Origin: UBA2334 sp049653005
GTDB lineage: Bacteria > Pseudomonadota > Gammaproteobacteria > Burkholderiales > Burkholderiaceae_C
DNA: 64,000 bases
Assembly: GCA_049653005.1 (NCBI GenBank)
Contig: JBASFL010000042.1
Location: 1-64,000, forward strand
Reading direction: 5' to 3'
Position numbers and translations under genes: made by a program. A model generated the notes under the pieces. The model searched no databases. It saw only the letters and a list, made by a program, of their open reading frames with translations, and was not told where the DNA came from. Positions 43,793-52,340 of this stretch are shown here, in pieces (position 1 is the first letter of the stretch; each line of letters opens with the position of its first letter).

Positions 43793-44321
43793 AGACGGTG
43801 ATGATGCGGCATGCGTCAAACCATAAGCAGCTGTTCGCCAGACAGCCGACTTTCACCCAGCGCATCTTCGCTTCGGCCAACGATTGATTGATGCCGGTCA
43901 CCGTGAACACCACAGCCGAATATGGCGGGTGGCAACCGCTGCACAGCGGAAGACTGCAATTCATCACATTGGAATAAGTCAGGCCATCACTGACCGTGGC
44001 CGCGCTATGAAGACTTGATTGGAGTGACCGCCATATTTGGAAAGATGCTCGCCAAAACCAAGCGAATTCACCGCAACACGCAGATTGACGCCGACGAGCG
44101 TCAACTCTGCGTGCAGGGCACAAGACCAATCGTCAAAATTGACCGCGAAATGTCTTTGGGTTAAGCCGTTTTGGCACGAGCTTGGCACACACAAGGCACA
44201 GAACAAGGCGGGGAAAATGAACTGACCATGGGCTCGTTAAAGGCACATGACTCGGAATGACCGTTGGTCTTTTTGAAAATTCAGCTCGATTTATCAAAAA
44301 TCAGAGCGTACTATTGAACGC
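43793..44321. other. gene-poor stretch before tRNA-Arg
   Basis: About 530 bases. Open frames on both strands (for example 43782-44129 minus and 44037-44225 plus) overlap one another and match nothing I recognise. A plus-strand segment near 44043-44165 (MLAKTKRIHRNTQIDADERQ) could be a gene remnant. The region is probably debris at the island end. Confidence 0.4.
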
Positions 44322-44397
44322 TGGTGCGGCTGGCGGGGATCGAACCCACGACCCTTGGCTTCGGAGGCCAATACTCTATCCACTGAGCTACAGCCGC
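44322..44397 (-). tRNA. tRNA-Arg (anticodon CCG)
   Basis: Read on the minus strand it begins GCGGCTGTAGCTCAGTGG, has the anticodon arm TTGGCCTCCGAAGCCAA with CCG, the T-loop GGTTCGATCCC, and ends GCCAGCCGCACCA with encoded CCA. All four arms pair. The 5' half (44357-44397) is repeated exactly at 44451-44491, just upstream. tRNA-Arg genes are frequent integration sites, and here it bounds the defence island. Confidence 0.95.
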
Positions 44398-44450
44398 AAC
44401 TCTCATAAAGACCAATACTCAAATTCTCGCATGCAGCCAGGGTGACCATA

Positions 44451-44491
44451 GGCTTCGGAGGCCAATACTCTATCCACTGAGCTACAGCCGC
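44451..44491 (-). repeat. 41-bp exact copy of the 5' half of tRNA-Arg(CCG)
   Basis: Identical to 44357-44397, from the acceptor 5' end through the anticodon stem, then identity stops abruptly. It lacks the T arm and acceptor 3' strand, so it cannot be a working tRNA. It lies 53 bases upstream of the intact gene and probably marks a past crossover in the anticodon arm. Confidence 0.85.
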
Positions 44492-44516
44492 GTGCTGTTT
44501 GGTGCAGGGCGGGAGT

Positions 44517-45470
44517 TTAACCTCCCACTGGCGCGGCCGCGTGTGGGGCGTGCGCCTGCAACAGGCACTGCTGAAAAATGCGCGTGGCCCGTGAGGGCTC
44601 GGGTGAGCGGCGGGCAATGGCCGAGAAGTGGCACTGGTACGCAAACTCAGGTGGCGACACGGCCTGCATCAGCCCCGCTTGCACAAAGCCCTGGGCGTAG
44701 TGGTCGGGCAAAAAGCCCAGAAAGTCGCCACTGAGAATGAAGGTGGCCACCGATTCCTGGTCGAACGCGGTAGCACTGCGCTGCAAACGCTCGCGGTGGC
44801 TGACCTCCATGTTGGGCGAGTGGTAGCCCAGCCCCGCAAAAGCGTGCTGGCGCACGTCGGCCCAGGTCAGCTGGGCGGTGGGGGCCCCAAACAAAGGGTG
44901 GCCCTGGGCGCAGTACAGCAGCATGGTTTCACCAAACAGCTCGTCGTAGGCCAGGCTGTCGCTGCGGCGGTGCTCGGGAATGATGCCGAGCTGGTAGGCA
45001 CCGTCCATCACCCCACGCTCGATGGCCTGGATGGTGGCCACGTGCAGGTTCAGTACCACGTCGGGGGCCTGACGGCGGAACAGCGCCACGGCCTGGGCGA
45101 TTTGCGCCTGGGGGTTGCTGGCGGTTTTGTCGAACACCGCCACGTGAATGGCACCGCCCAGGCGCTGGTGCAGCTCGTCCACGCTGGCGCGAAAGCTTTG
45201 GGTGGCGGCCAGCAACTGGCGCGTTTCGGCGTGGATGCGCGTGCCCTCGGGCGTGAGGGCAAAACCGCCCCGCCCCCGGCGGCACAGGGTGAGGCCCAGG
45301 CGGGTTTCCAAGTCTTTCACGTGGCGGCTGATGGTGCTGGTGCTGATGTTCAGCTCCAGCTCGGCGGCGGTCATGCCGCCGCAGTCGGCCACCACCTGAA
45401 ACACGCGCAGCAGGCGGATGTCGGCATCGCTGATCTGGCCCAGCACGGCGCGGCGTTTTTGCTGGGTCAT
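44517..45470 (-). CDS. LysR-family transcriptional regulator
   Basis: A 317-residue LysR regulator. The helix-turn-helix is in LRVFQVVADCGGMTAAELELNISTSTISRHVKDLETRLG (about 20-58), with the LysR-typical LCRRGRGGFALTPEGTRIHAE, followed by a periplasmic-binding-like effector domain (VAVFDKTASNPQAQIAQAV onward). It is divergent from the beta-alanine transaminase gene with about 125 bases between, the usual arrangement for a local regulator, so pyrimidine or beta-alanine catabolism is the likely target. A TTG-N10-CAA dyad around 45496-45511 lies close to its start and could be its site. Confidence 0.87.
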   Translation of the reverse strand: MTQQKRRAVLGQISDADIRLLRVFQVVADCGGMTAAELELNISTSTISRHVKDLETRLGLTLCRRGRGGFALTPEGTRIHAETRQLLAATQSFRASVDELHQRLGGAIHVAVFDKTASNPQAQIAQAVALFRRQAPDVVLNLHVATIQAIERGVMDGAYQLGIIPEHRRSDSLAYDELFGETMLLYCAQGHPLFGAPTAQLTWADVRQHAFAGLGYHSPNMEVSHRERLQRSATAFDQESVATFILSGDFLGFLPDHYAQGFVQAGLMQAVSPPEFAYQCHFSAIARRSPEPSRATRIFQQCLLQAHAPHAAAPVGG

Positions 45471-45495
45471 GGCCGAGGGAGTGCCCCGTGAAAAG

Positions 45496-45511
45496 TTGCA
45501 GATATATACAA
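45496..45511. promoter_or_regulatory. candidate LysR site in the divergent promoter region
   Basis: TTGCAGATATATACAA is a TTG-N10-CAA dyad within AT-rich DNA between the LysR gene and the transaminase. It is close to, but not exactly, the T-N11-A consensus, so support is weak. Confidence 0.35.
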
Positions 45512-45596
45512 GCGAATCTTCATAAGTTTCACTTTACTGCATGCAAACCCGCTCCACACAATGCACGCCTTGCCCCCATTTGCCGCAGGAGCCCCC

Positions 45597-46994
45597 ATGG
45601 ACATGACCGACGCCACCCATTTGCCCACGCACACCCCCACCGATGCCACCCAGCCCCGCACCGATGCCGACTGGCTGGCCGCGCACTGGATGCCCTACAC
45701 CGGCAACCGCGAGTTCAAGGCCAACCCCCGACTGATGGTGAGCGCCAAGGGCGCTTACTACACCGACATGCACGGCAAACAGGTGTTTGACGGCCTCTCG
45801 GGCCTGTGGTGCACGGGCCTGGGCCACGGGCGCGACGAAATCACCCGCGCGGTGGCGAAGCAAATGGGCACGCTGGACTATTCGCCCGCGTTCCAGTTTG
45901 GGCACCCGCTGTCGTTCGAACTGGCCAACGCCATCGTCGAGCGCATGCCTGCGGGGCTGAACCGGGTGTTTTTCACGGGCTCGGGCTCGGAGTCGGCCGA
46001 CACGTCTTTGAAAATGGCACGCGCCTACTGGCGCACCAAAGGCCAAGCCAGCAAAACGCGGCTGATCGGCCGGGTAAAGGGCTACCACGGCGTGAACTTT
46101 GGCGGCATTTCGGTGGGCGGCATCGTGGGCAACCGCAAGCTGTTTGGCCAGGGCTTGGAGGCCGACCACCTGCCCCACACGCAGCCGCCTGCGGGCTCGT
46201 TTTTCAAAGGCATGCCGCCCGCCGAAGGGCAACCCAGCGGTTACAAAGGCGCGGCCCTGGCCGATGAACTGCTGGACCTGATCAACCTGCACGACGCCAG
46301 CAACATCGCGGCGGTGATCGTCGAGCCGTTTGCCGGGTCGGCCGGGGTGGTCATTCCCCCCCAGGGCTACTTGCAGCGCCTGCGCGAGATTTGCACGGCC
46401 CACAACATCTTGCTGATTTTTGACGAGGTCATTTCCGGCTTTGGCCGCAGCGGCGCCTGGACCGGGGCCGAGGCGTTTGGCGTGACGCCCGATATTTTGA
46501 ATTTTGCCAAGCAAGTGACGAACGGCACCCAGCCCCTGGGCGGCGTGGTGGTGAAGCAAGAGATTCACGACACCTTCATGGCCGCGGGTGGGCCCGGCTA
46601 CATGCTGGAATTCCCGCACGGCTACACCTACAGCGCCCACCCCGTGGCGTGCGCGGCGGGCCTTGCGTCCATGCAACTGCTGGCGCAAGACGACGCACCG
46701 CAGCGCGTGCGCGAGTTGGCCCCCCACTTCGAAGCCGCCGTGCACGGCCTGCGAGGGGCCCAACACGTGCTAGACATCCGCAACTTTGGCCTGGCCGCAG
46801 GCTTTTCCATCGCCCCGGTGCCGGGCGAACCCGCCAAGCGCCCCTACGACATCGCCATGGCCATGCTGGCCAAGGGCTACTACGTGCGCTACGGCGGCGA
46901 CACCATCCAGCTGGCGCCGCCCTTCATCAGCACCCCAGCGCAGATCGACAGCCTGGTCAGCGCCCTGGGCGACACGCTGCATGCCACGGCCTGA
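45597..46994 (+). CDS. class III omega-amino acid (beta-alanine-pyruvate) transaminase
   Basis: A 465-residue PLP-dependent class III aminotransferase. FFTGSGSESADTSLKMARAYW, KGYHGVNFGGISVGG, the cofactor-binding aspartate in LLIFDEVISGFGRSG, and the Schiff-base lysine in ILNFAKQVTNG are all present. The sequence style (ADWLAAHWMPYTGNREFK) matches beta-alanine-pyruvate transaminases. It would turn beta-alanine from uracil breakdown into malonate semialdehyde. The ATG at 45597 has GCAGGAG six bases upstream; an upstream in-frame ATG at 45561 is less well placed. It begins the plus-strand catabolic block. Confidence 0.9.
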   Translation: MDMTDATHLPTHTPTDATQPRTDADWLAAHWMPYTGNREFKANPRLMVSAKGAYYTDMHGKQVFDGLSGLWCTGLGHGRDEITRAVAKQMGTLDYSPAFQFGHPLSFELANAIVERMPAGLNRVFFTGSGSESADTSLKMARAYWRTKGQASKTRLIGRVKGYHGVNFGGISVGGIVGNRKLFGQGLEADHLPHTQPPAGSFFKGMPPAEGQPSGYKGAALADELLDLINLHDASNIAAVIVEPFAGSAGVVIPPQGYLQRLREICTAHNILLIFDEVISGFGRSGAWTGAEAFGVTPDILNFAKQVTNGTQPLGGVVVKQEIHDTFMAAGGPGYMLEFPHGYTYSAHPVACAAGLASMQLLAQDDAPQRVRELAPHFEAAVHGLRGAQHVLDIRNFGLAAGFSIAPVPGEPAKRPYDIAMAMLAKGYYVRYGGDTIQLAPPFISTPAQIDSLVSALGDTLHATA

Positions 46995-47008
46995 GCGGCA
47001 CACCCCCC

Positions 47009-47629
47009 ATGCACGTTGCCATCCTGACGTTTGACGGCTTCAACGAGCTTGACTCGCTGATCGCCTACGGCATGCTCAGCCGCCTGCACCTGCTGGGCGA
47101 CACCGGCTGGCGGGTGAGCATTGCCAGCCCCACGCCGCGCGTGACGTCGATGAACGGCCTGACATTGGACGCCCACATCGGCCTGCCCGAGGCCAACACC
47201 GCCGACGCGGTGCTGGTGGGCAGCGGCATGCAAACGCGCGAGGTGGCCGCCAACCCAGACCTGATGGCCCAACTTCAGCTGGACCCAGCGCGGCAACTGG
47301 TGGGGGGCCAGTGCTCGGGCACCTTTTTGCTTGCCAAGCTGGGGGTGCTGGGCACCCTGCCCGCGTGCACCGACAACACCAGCAAACCCTGGGTGCAAGC
47401 GGCGGGTGTCACCATTGCCCCCCAGCCGTTTGTGGCGCACGGCAACGTGGCCACCGCCGGGGGTTGCCTGTCGGCCCAGTACCTCAGCGCCTGGGTGCTG
47501 GCCCGGCTGAAAGGCGACGCCGAAGCCCGCGAGGTGCTGCATTACTTCGCCCCGGTGGGCGAGAAGGACACTTACGTGGAACGGGCCATGGCGTGGGTCA
47601 CCCCCACCCGCCAGGCCGTGCCCGCTTGA
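47009..47629 (+). CDS. DJ-1/PfpI-family protein
   Basis: A 206-residue DJ-1/PfpI superfamily protein. It starts MHVAILTFDGFNELDS, has the glutamate-bearing first strand, and the nucleophile-elbow motif GGQCSGTFLLAKLG with Cys100. Family members include amidases, hydratases, glyoxalases and regulators, so the reaction is unknown. It lies 14 bases after the transaminase, between it and mmsA, so a role in handling an aldehyde or side product of beta-alanine breakdown is plausible but inferred. Its TGA falls within an intergenic repeat. Confidence 0.82.
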   Translation: MHVAILTFDGFNELDSLIAYGMLSRLHLLGDTGWRVSIASPTPRVTSMNGLTLDAHIGLPEANTADAVLVGSGMQTREVAANPDLMAQLQLDPARQLVGGQCSGTFLLAKLGVLGTLPACTDNTSKPWVQAAGVTIAPQPFVAHGNVATAGGCLSAQYLSAWVLARLKGDAEAREVLHYFAPVGEKDTYVERAMAWVTPTRQAVPA

Positions 47630-47680
47630 ATTTAAAGCTTTTTTGACATCCAGCGCTTTACCTGCATACGTTTTCAGCTC
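47625..47680 (+). repeat. intergenic repeat, copy A
   Basis: Starts CTTGAATTTAAAGCTTTTTT and continues through CCAGCGCTT to TTTTCAGCT. It is a diverged copy of the elements at 52265 and 55142, and includes the stop codon of the PfpI-like gene. Confidence 0.7.
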
Positions 47681-47695
47681 TTCTTTTTAAACACC

Positions 47696-49195
47696 ATGAC
47701 CACCTCCATCGGACACCTTATCAACGGCCAGCTCGTCAACGGCGGCAGCCGCACCCAGCCCGTGTTCAACCCCGCCACCGGCGCCAGCCACAAGGTGGTG
47801 CAGCTGGCCGACAAGGCCACCGTCGAGCAAGCCATTGCCTCGGCGCAAGCCGCCTTTCCCGCCTGGCGCAACACCCCGCCGCTGAAACGCGCCCGGGTGA
47901 TGAGCAAGCTGAAAGAGCTGCTTGAAGCCAACGCGCAAAAAATCTGCGAACTCATCACCGACGAACACGGCAAGGTGCTGGCCGACAGCCTGGGCGAACT
48001 GCAGCGCGGCATTGAAAACGTGGAATACGCCAGCTACGCCCCCGAGCTGCTGAAGGGCGAACACAGCCGCAACGTGGGCCCCGGCATCGACAGCTGGAGC
48101 GAGTTCCAGGCGCTGGGCGTGACCGCGGGCATCACCCCCTTCAACTTCCCGGCCATGGTGCCCCTGTGGATGTGGCCCATGGCCGTGGCGTGTGGCAACT
48201 GCTTCATCCTGAAGCCCTCCGAGCGCGACCCCAGCAGCACCCTGTTCATTGCCGAACTGGCCCTGCAAGCCGGCCTGCCCCCCGGCGTGCTGAACGTGGT
48301 CAACGGCGACAAAGAAGCCGTGGACACGCTGCTGACCGACCCGCGCGTGAAAGCCGTGAGTTTTGTGGGCTCCACCCCGATTGCCGAATACATCTACAGC
48401 GAAGGCTGCAAACACGGCAAACGCGTGCAGGCCCTGGGCGGTGCCAAAAACCACGCCGTGGTGATGCCCGATGCCGACATCGGCAACGCCGTGGCCGCGC
48501 TGATGGGCGCCGCCTTTGGCAGCTGCGGCGAGCGTTGCATGGCCGTGCCCCTGGCCGTGTGCGTGGGCGACGACACCGCCGACAAAGTGGTGGAAGCGCT
48601 GAAGGTCGAAATCGCCAAAATGAAAGTGGGCCCCGGCACCGATGCGGCCTGCGACATGGGCCCGCTGGTCACCAAGCCGCACTTTGAAAAAGTGAAAGGC
48701 TATGTGGACCAGGGCGTGAAAGAAGGCGCCACGCTGGTGGTGGACGGGCGGGGGCTGAGCGTGCCCGGCCATGAAGACGGCTACTACCTCGGCCCCTGCC
48801 TGTTCGACCACGTCAAACCCGGCATGGTGACTTACCAGGAAGAAATCTTCGGCCCCGTGTTGGGCGTGGTGCGTGTGCAAAGCCTGGAAGAAGCCATGGC
48901 CCTGATCGACGCGCACGAATACGGCAACGGCACCTGCATCTTCACCCGCGACGGCGAAGCCGCCCGCTACTTCACCGACCACATCCAGGTGGGCATGGTG
49001 GGCGTGAACGTGCCACTGCCCGTGCCTGTGGCCTACCACTCGTTTGGCGGCTGGAAGCGCAGCCTGTTCGGCGACCTGCACGCCTACGGCCCCGACGCCG
49101 TGCGCTTCTACACCAAGCGCAAGACCATCACGCAACGCTGGCCCAGCGCCGGTGTGCGGGAAGGCACGGTGTTCAGCTTTCCCAGCAGCCGCTGA
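47696..49195 (+). CDS. mmsA: CoA-acylating (methyl)malonate-semialdehyde dehydrogenase
   Basis: A 499-residue aldehyde dehydrogenase of the MMSDH branch. TPFNFPAMVPLWMWPMA (about 145-161), FVGSTPIAEYIYSEGCKHGKR, the catalytic cysteine in GERCMAVP, and the family tail SFGGWKRSLFGDLHAYGPDAVRFYT identify it. Such enzymes convert malonate semialdehyde to acetyl-CoA and CO2, and methylmalonate semialdehyde (from thymine or valine) to propionyl-CoA, using NAD and CoA. In this context it finishes the reductive pyrimidine route after the transaminase. A weak ribosome site precedes the ATG. Confidence 0.93.
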   Translation: MTTSIGHLINGQLVNGGSRTQPVFNPATGASHKVVQLADKATVEQAIASAQAAFPAWRNTPPLKRARVMSKLKELLEANAQKICELITDEHGKVLADSLGELQRGIENVEYASYAPELLKGEHSRNVGPGIDSWSEFQALGVTAGITPFNFPAMVPLWMWPMAVACGNCFILKPSERDPSSTLFIAELALQAGLPPGVLNVVNGDKEAVDTLLTDPRVKAVSFVGSTPIAEYIYSEGCKHGKRVQALGGAKNHAVVMPDADIGNAVAALMGAAFGSCGERCMAVPLAVCVGDDTADKVVEALKVEIAKMKVGPGTDAACDMGPLVTKPHFEKVKGYVDQGVKEGATLVVDGRGLSVPGHEDGYYLGPCLFDHVKPGMVTYQEEIFGPVLGVVRVQSLEEAMALIDAHEYGNGTCIFTRDGEAARYFTDHIQVGMVGVNVPLPVPVAYHSFGGWKRSLFGDLHAYGPDAVRFYTKRKTITQRWPSAGVREGTVFSFPSSR

Positions 49196-49279
49196 GCGGG
49201 GCCCCCGGCGTGCCACACCGGGCTTGAGGCATGATGTTGCAAGACCACATTGAACCGCCGCCCGGAGGCACGCCGCACC

Positions 49280-50719
49280 ATGAAACCCCTGCACACCCTG
49301 GCCACCCTGGCCGTCCTAGGCACCGCCCTCAGCCTCGCCGCCTGTGGCGGTGGCTCTGACAGCACGTCTTCGTCCACCACCACCCCTCTGTTGCCTCTGG
49401 CCCTGACCGGAGCCACCAGCCTGACCCTGGTGCCCACCGAACTGGGCCGGGTGGAAGTGACCGGCGGCACACGCCCCTACACCGCCACCAGCACCAACAC
49501 CGCGATTGCACTGGCCTCGGTGAGCGATGGCACCCTGAATGTGGCCGCCGTGCGCGGTGACACCACCCCGGTCACCGTGACGGTGACCGACGCCAAAAGC
49601 GCCAAAGTGGCCCTGACCGTGAACGTGACCAACAGCCCGCTGCTGGGCAGTTTCACCCTCAGCACGCGCGACCTGGCCGTGTCGCCCGGCGCCACCCAGA
49701 CCCTGACCATCACCGGCGGTACGCCCCCCTTCACCACCGTGGCCGCCAAGCCCACCATTGCCACCGCAGCGGTCAGTGGCAACGTGATCACCGTGACCGG
49801 TGTGTCAGAGGGCGTGAACGCCGAAGTGCGCGTGATCGACAGCAAAGGCGCCACCCAAACCGCAGCGATCACCGTGGCAGCCCCCCTGCCGTCCACGTCG
49901 GGTCTGGCGCTGTTCAGCAACATGCCGTTCAACTTGACCTTGCGGCCCAACACCGGCCGGACGTTCACTCTGGGCGGCGGCACGGGCCCCTACACCGCCG
50001 TGTCGTCCAACACCGCGGCCGTGGCCACCACCGTGCGCGGCGGGGCGCTCATTCTGGATGCGGGTGTGGGCGGCAGCTCCACCCTCACCATCACCGACAA
50101 CACGGGCCAGACGCTCACCCAAACCGTGCGCCTGCTCAACACCAGCGCGCCCCTGACCGTGACCAGCACCGCCGTCACCGGCACGGTGGGCACCACCACC
50201 AACGTGGGCATCGCGGGGGGGCTGCCCCCTTACCGCTCGGTCAACAACTCAACCACCCAGCTGGGCAAAGCCACCGTCATCAACGGCGACACGCTGCAAA
50301 TCACCTTCCTGGCGGCGGGCGCGCCCATGCGGATTTCGGTGCTGGACGCGGAAGACAGCTCGGTCAACCTGGACATTTCGGCCACCTCTGCGCTGTCCGC
50401 CCTTGCCGTGTCACCCAGCCGCGTCGCCATTTCCGAGCGGCTGTCTCGCAACACGGCCGGGCAAGCGCTGCAAACCCGCGTGCCCCTGGTGTTTTTGAAC
50501 GCCAGGCTGCCCCTTCAGGTGTTCACCAGCCACCCCTATTTGCTGACGCCCACGGTCATTGGCAACACCGTCACGGTGAGCACACTGGGCGATGCCGCCT
50601 CGCCGCTGTCACCTTGCGTGGACGCCAGCACCGACGTCGCCATCACCGCCATCGACGCCAGCGGTGCCAGCGCCTCTGCCACCGTCCACATCACCGACAA
50701 CGGGGTGTGCCCCATTTGA
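49280..50719 (+). CDS. lipoprotein with four Ig-like (BIG-type) repeats
   Basis: A 479-residue predicted lipoprotein. The signal peptide ends with LSLAAC, giving Cys22, followed by a Ser/Thr linker. Four repeats of about 84 residues are marked by a GG(T/L)xPY-like turn near residues 62, 146, 232 and 313 (GGTRPYTA, GGTPPFTT, GGTGPYTA, GGLPPYRS), each with Val/Thr-rich strands as in bacterial Ig-like domains. It should sit on the outer membrane or in the periplasm. It splits the transaminase-mmsA genes from preTA and has no visible metabolic link. A terminator follows at 50790. The ATG at 49280 is chosen because it starts the signal peptide. Confidence 0.75.
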   Translation: MKPLHTLATLAVLGTALSLAACGGGSDSTSSSTTTPLLPLALTGATSLTLVPTELGRVEVTGGTRPYTATSTNTAIALASVSDGTLNVAAVRGDTTPVTVTVTDAKSAKVALTVNVTNSPLLGSFTLSTRDLAVSPGATQTLTITGGTPPFTTVAAKPTIATAAVSGNVITVTGVSEGVNAEVRVIDSKGATQTAAITVAAPLPSTSGLALFSNMPFNLTLRPNTGRTFTLGGGTGPYTAVSSNTAAVATTVRGGALILDAGVGGSSTLTITDNTGQTLTQTVRLLNTSAPLTVTSTAVTGTVGTTTNVGIAGGLPPYRSVNNSTTQLGKATVINGDTLQITFLAAGAPMRISVLDAEDSSVNLDISATSALSALAVSPSRVAISERLSRNTAGQALQTRVPLVFLNARLPLQVFTSHPYLLTPTVIGNTVTVSTLGDAASPLSPCVDASTDVAITAIDASGASASATVHITDNGVCPI

Positions 50720-50789
50720 GCGCGCCAGCGCACCCCGGCGGCGCACCGCGCCCCTGCCACGCCCCGCACCGGGGCTGGCGCTGACCCTC

Positions 50790-50828
50790 AAAAGGGGGCT
50801 GAACCCGGGTTCAGCCCCCTTTTCTTTT
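50790..50828 (+). terminator. strong intrinsic terminator
   Basis: A perfect 17-bp stem (AAAAGGGGGCTGAACCC with GGGTTCAGCCCCCTTTT, no separate loop beyond the central bases) followed by CTTTT. It ends the lipoprotein transcript, so preTA need their own promoter in 50829-50905. Confidence 0.85.
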
Positions 50829-50905
50829 GGCACGCCTGTTGCTAATCTGGATTCAAAGCTGACCAAACGGTCAACTTCATTGCCCAGACCACAGGAGCTG
50901 CCCGC

Positions 50906-52240
50906 GTGTCCACCCCACCCTTGCCCGATGCCTGCGCCACCCGCTTTGCCCAGGCGGCCACACCCCCCATGGCGCCGTCAGAGGCGCTGCTGGAAGCAGA
51001 GCGCTGTCTGTATTGCTTTGACGCGCCCTGCGCCAGCGCCTGCCCCACGGGGATCGACATCCCGTCGTTCATCCGCCGCATTGCCGACGGCAACCTGCGC
51101 GGCGCGGCGCGGCGGATTCTGGAAGCCAACCCCCTGGGCGGCCTGTGCGCCCGCGTGTGCCCCACCGAAGACCTGTGCGAAAAGGTGTGCGTGCGCGCCA
51201 CCCAGAGCGGCGTGCCCGTGGCCATTGGCCGCTTGCAGCGCCACGCCACCGATGCACTGATGGCCAGCGACCGCCCCCAGGTGTTCACCCGCGCCGCGCC
51301 CACGGGCAAACAGGTGGCGGTGGTGGGCGCGGGCCCGGCCGGCCTGGCCTGCGCCCACACGCTGGCCCGCCATGGGCACCGCGTGACCGTGTTTGACGCA
51401 CACGCCAAGCCCGGTGGCCTGAACGAATACGGCCTGGCCACCTACAAAACCGCCGACGACTTTGCCCAGCGCGAGGTGCAGTGGCTGCTCGACATCGGCG
51501 GCATCACCCTGCAAACCGGCTGGGTGCTCAACACCGCCGCCCAACTGCACGCCCTGCAACACGACTTTGACGCCGTGTTTCTGGGCCTGGGTCTGGCCGA
51601 CACCCACCGCCTCGGCGTGCCCGGCGAAGACCTGGGCGGCGTGCAAGACGCGGTGGCCTTCATCGCCGCCTTACGCCAAGCATTCAGCCAGGCGGCAGAC
51701 AAGTCCACCGTGCCCGTGGGCCGCCGGGTGGTGGTGATTGGCGGCGGCATGACCGCCGTGGACGCCGCCGTGCAAAGCAAGCTGCTGGGGGCCGAGTCGG
51801 TCACGCTGGTGTACCGGCGCGGGCAGGCCAGCATGTCGGCGTCGAAAGACGAGCAGGCATGGGCGCTGAAGCACGGCGTGGTCATCCGGCACTGGCTGGC
51901 CCCGGTCGAACTGACGGGCGCAGCAGGACAGGTCAGCGCCGTCCGCTTTGCGCACCAGGCCATGGTGGGCGGCAAGCTCGCCCCCACCGGCGACACAGTG
52001 GACCTGCCCGCCGACACGGTGCTGAAAGCCATTGGCCAAACCCTGGGCAACCCCTGGCTGGCCGACACCGGGCTGGCACTGGCCGACGGCCGCATCGCCA
52101 CCGATGGCGACGGCCAAACCAGCCTGCCCGGCGTGTGGGTGGGCGGCGATTGCCGCGCCGGGGGCCTGGACCTGACGGTGGAAGCCGTGGCCCACGGCCA
52201 ACGCGCGGCCCTGGCCATGCACCGGGCGCTCAGCGCCTGA
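50906..52240 (+). CDS. preT: dihydropyrimidine dehydrogenase subunit PreT (NAD-dependent, FeS/FAD)
   Basis: A 444-residue PreT. The N-terminal cysteine clusters CLYCFDAPCASACPTGIDIP and CARVCPTEDLCEKVC are those that hold 4Fe-4S centres in the GltD-like family. The FAD-binding VAVVGAGPAGLACAHTLARHGH (about 132-153) and NAD-binding VVVIGGGMTAVDAAVQSK (about 274-291) follow. With PreA it forms the bacterial enzyme that interconverts uracil or thymine and the 5,6-dihydro forms. The start is GTG with CAGGAG upstream. It opens the preT-preA-hydA-amidohydrolase operon. Confidence 0.92.
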   Translation: MSTPPLPDACATRFAQAATPPMAPSEALLEAERCLYCFDAPCASACPTGIDIPSFIRRIADGNLRGAARRILEANPLGGLCARVCPTEDLCEKVCVRATQSGVPVAIGRLQRHATDALMASDRPQVFTRAAPTGKQVAVVGAGPAGLACAHTLARHGHRVTVFDAHAKPGGLNEYGLATYKTADDFAQREVQWLLDIGGITLQTGWVLNTAAQLHALQHDFDAVFLGLGLADTHRLGVPGEDLGGVQDAVAFIAALRQAFSQAADKSTVPVGRRVVVIGGGMTAVDAAVQSKLLGAESVTLVYRRGQASMSASKDEQAWALKHGVVIRHWLAPVELTGAAGQVSAVRFAHQAMVGGKLAPTGDTVDLPADTVLKAIGQTLGNPWLADTGLALADGRIATDGDGQTSLPGVWVGGDCRAGGLDLTVEAVAHGQRAALAMHRALSA

Positions 52241-52264
52241 CGCCGCCCCCTTGAACTTCGCACC

Positions 52265-52322
52265 CTTGAATTTCAAGCCTTTTTTGCCCCCAGCGCTTGC
52301 CTGACAAGCCTTTACAGCTACA
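52265..52322 (+). repeat. intergenic repeat, copy B
   Basis: CTTGAATTTCAAGCCTTTTT, then CCCCAGCGCTTG and TTTACAGCTA, between preT and preA. Matches the copy at 55142 closely. Confidence 0.75.
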
Positions 52323-52340
52323 CCCTTAGGAGCCAATTTC

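Noticed and set aside
43782..44129. 115-codon minus-strand frame upstream of the TIGR02450-type gene
   Set aside because: Overlaps other weak frames, no recognisable family and no ribosome site; left as possible debris.
44451..44491. Second tRNA-Arg gene
   Set aside because: Only the 5' half is present; the T arm and 3' acceptor strand are missing, so it was called a repeat.
47687..49294. 535-codon minus-strand frame opposite mmsA
   Set aside because: Shadow of mmsA with skewed His/Gly/Val composition and no recognisable domain.
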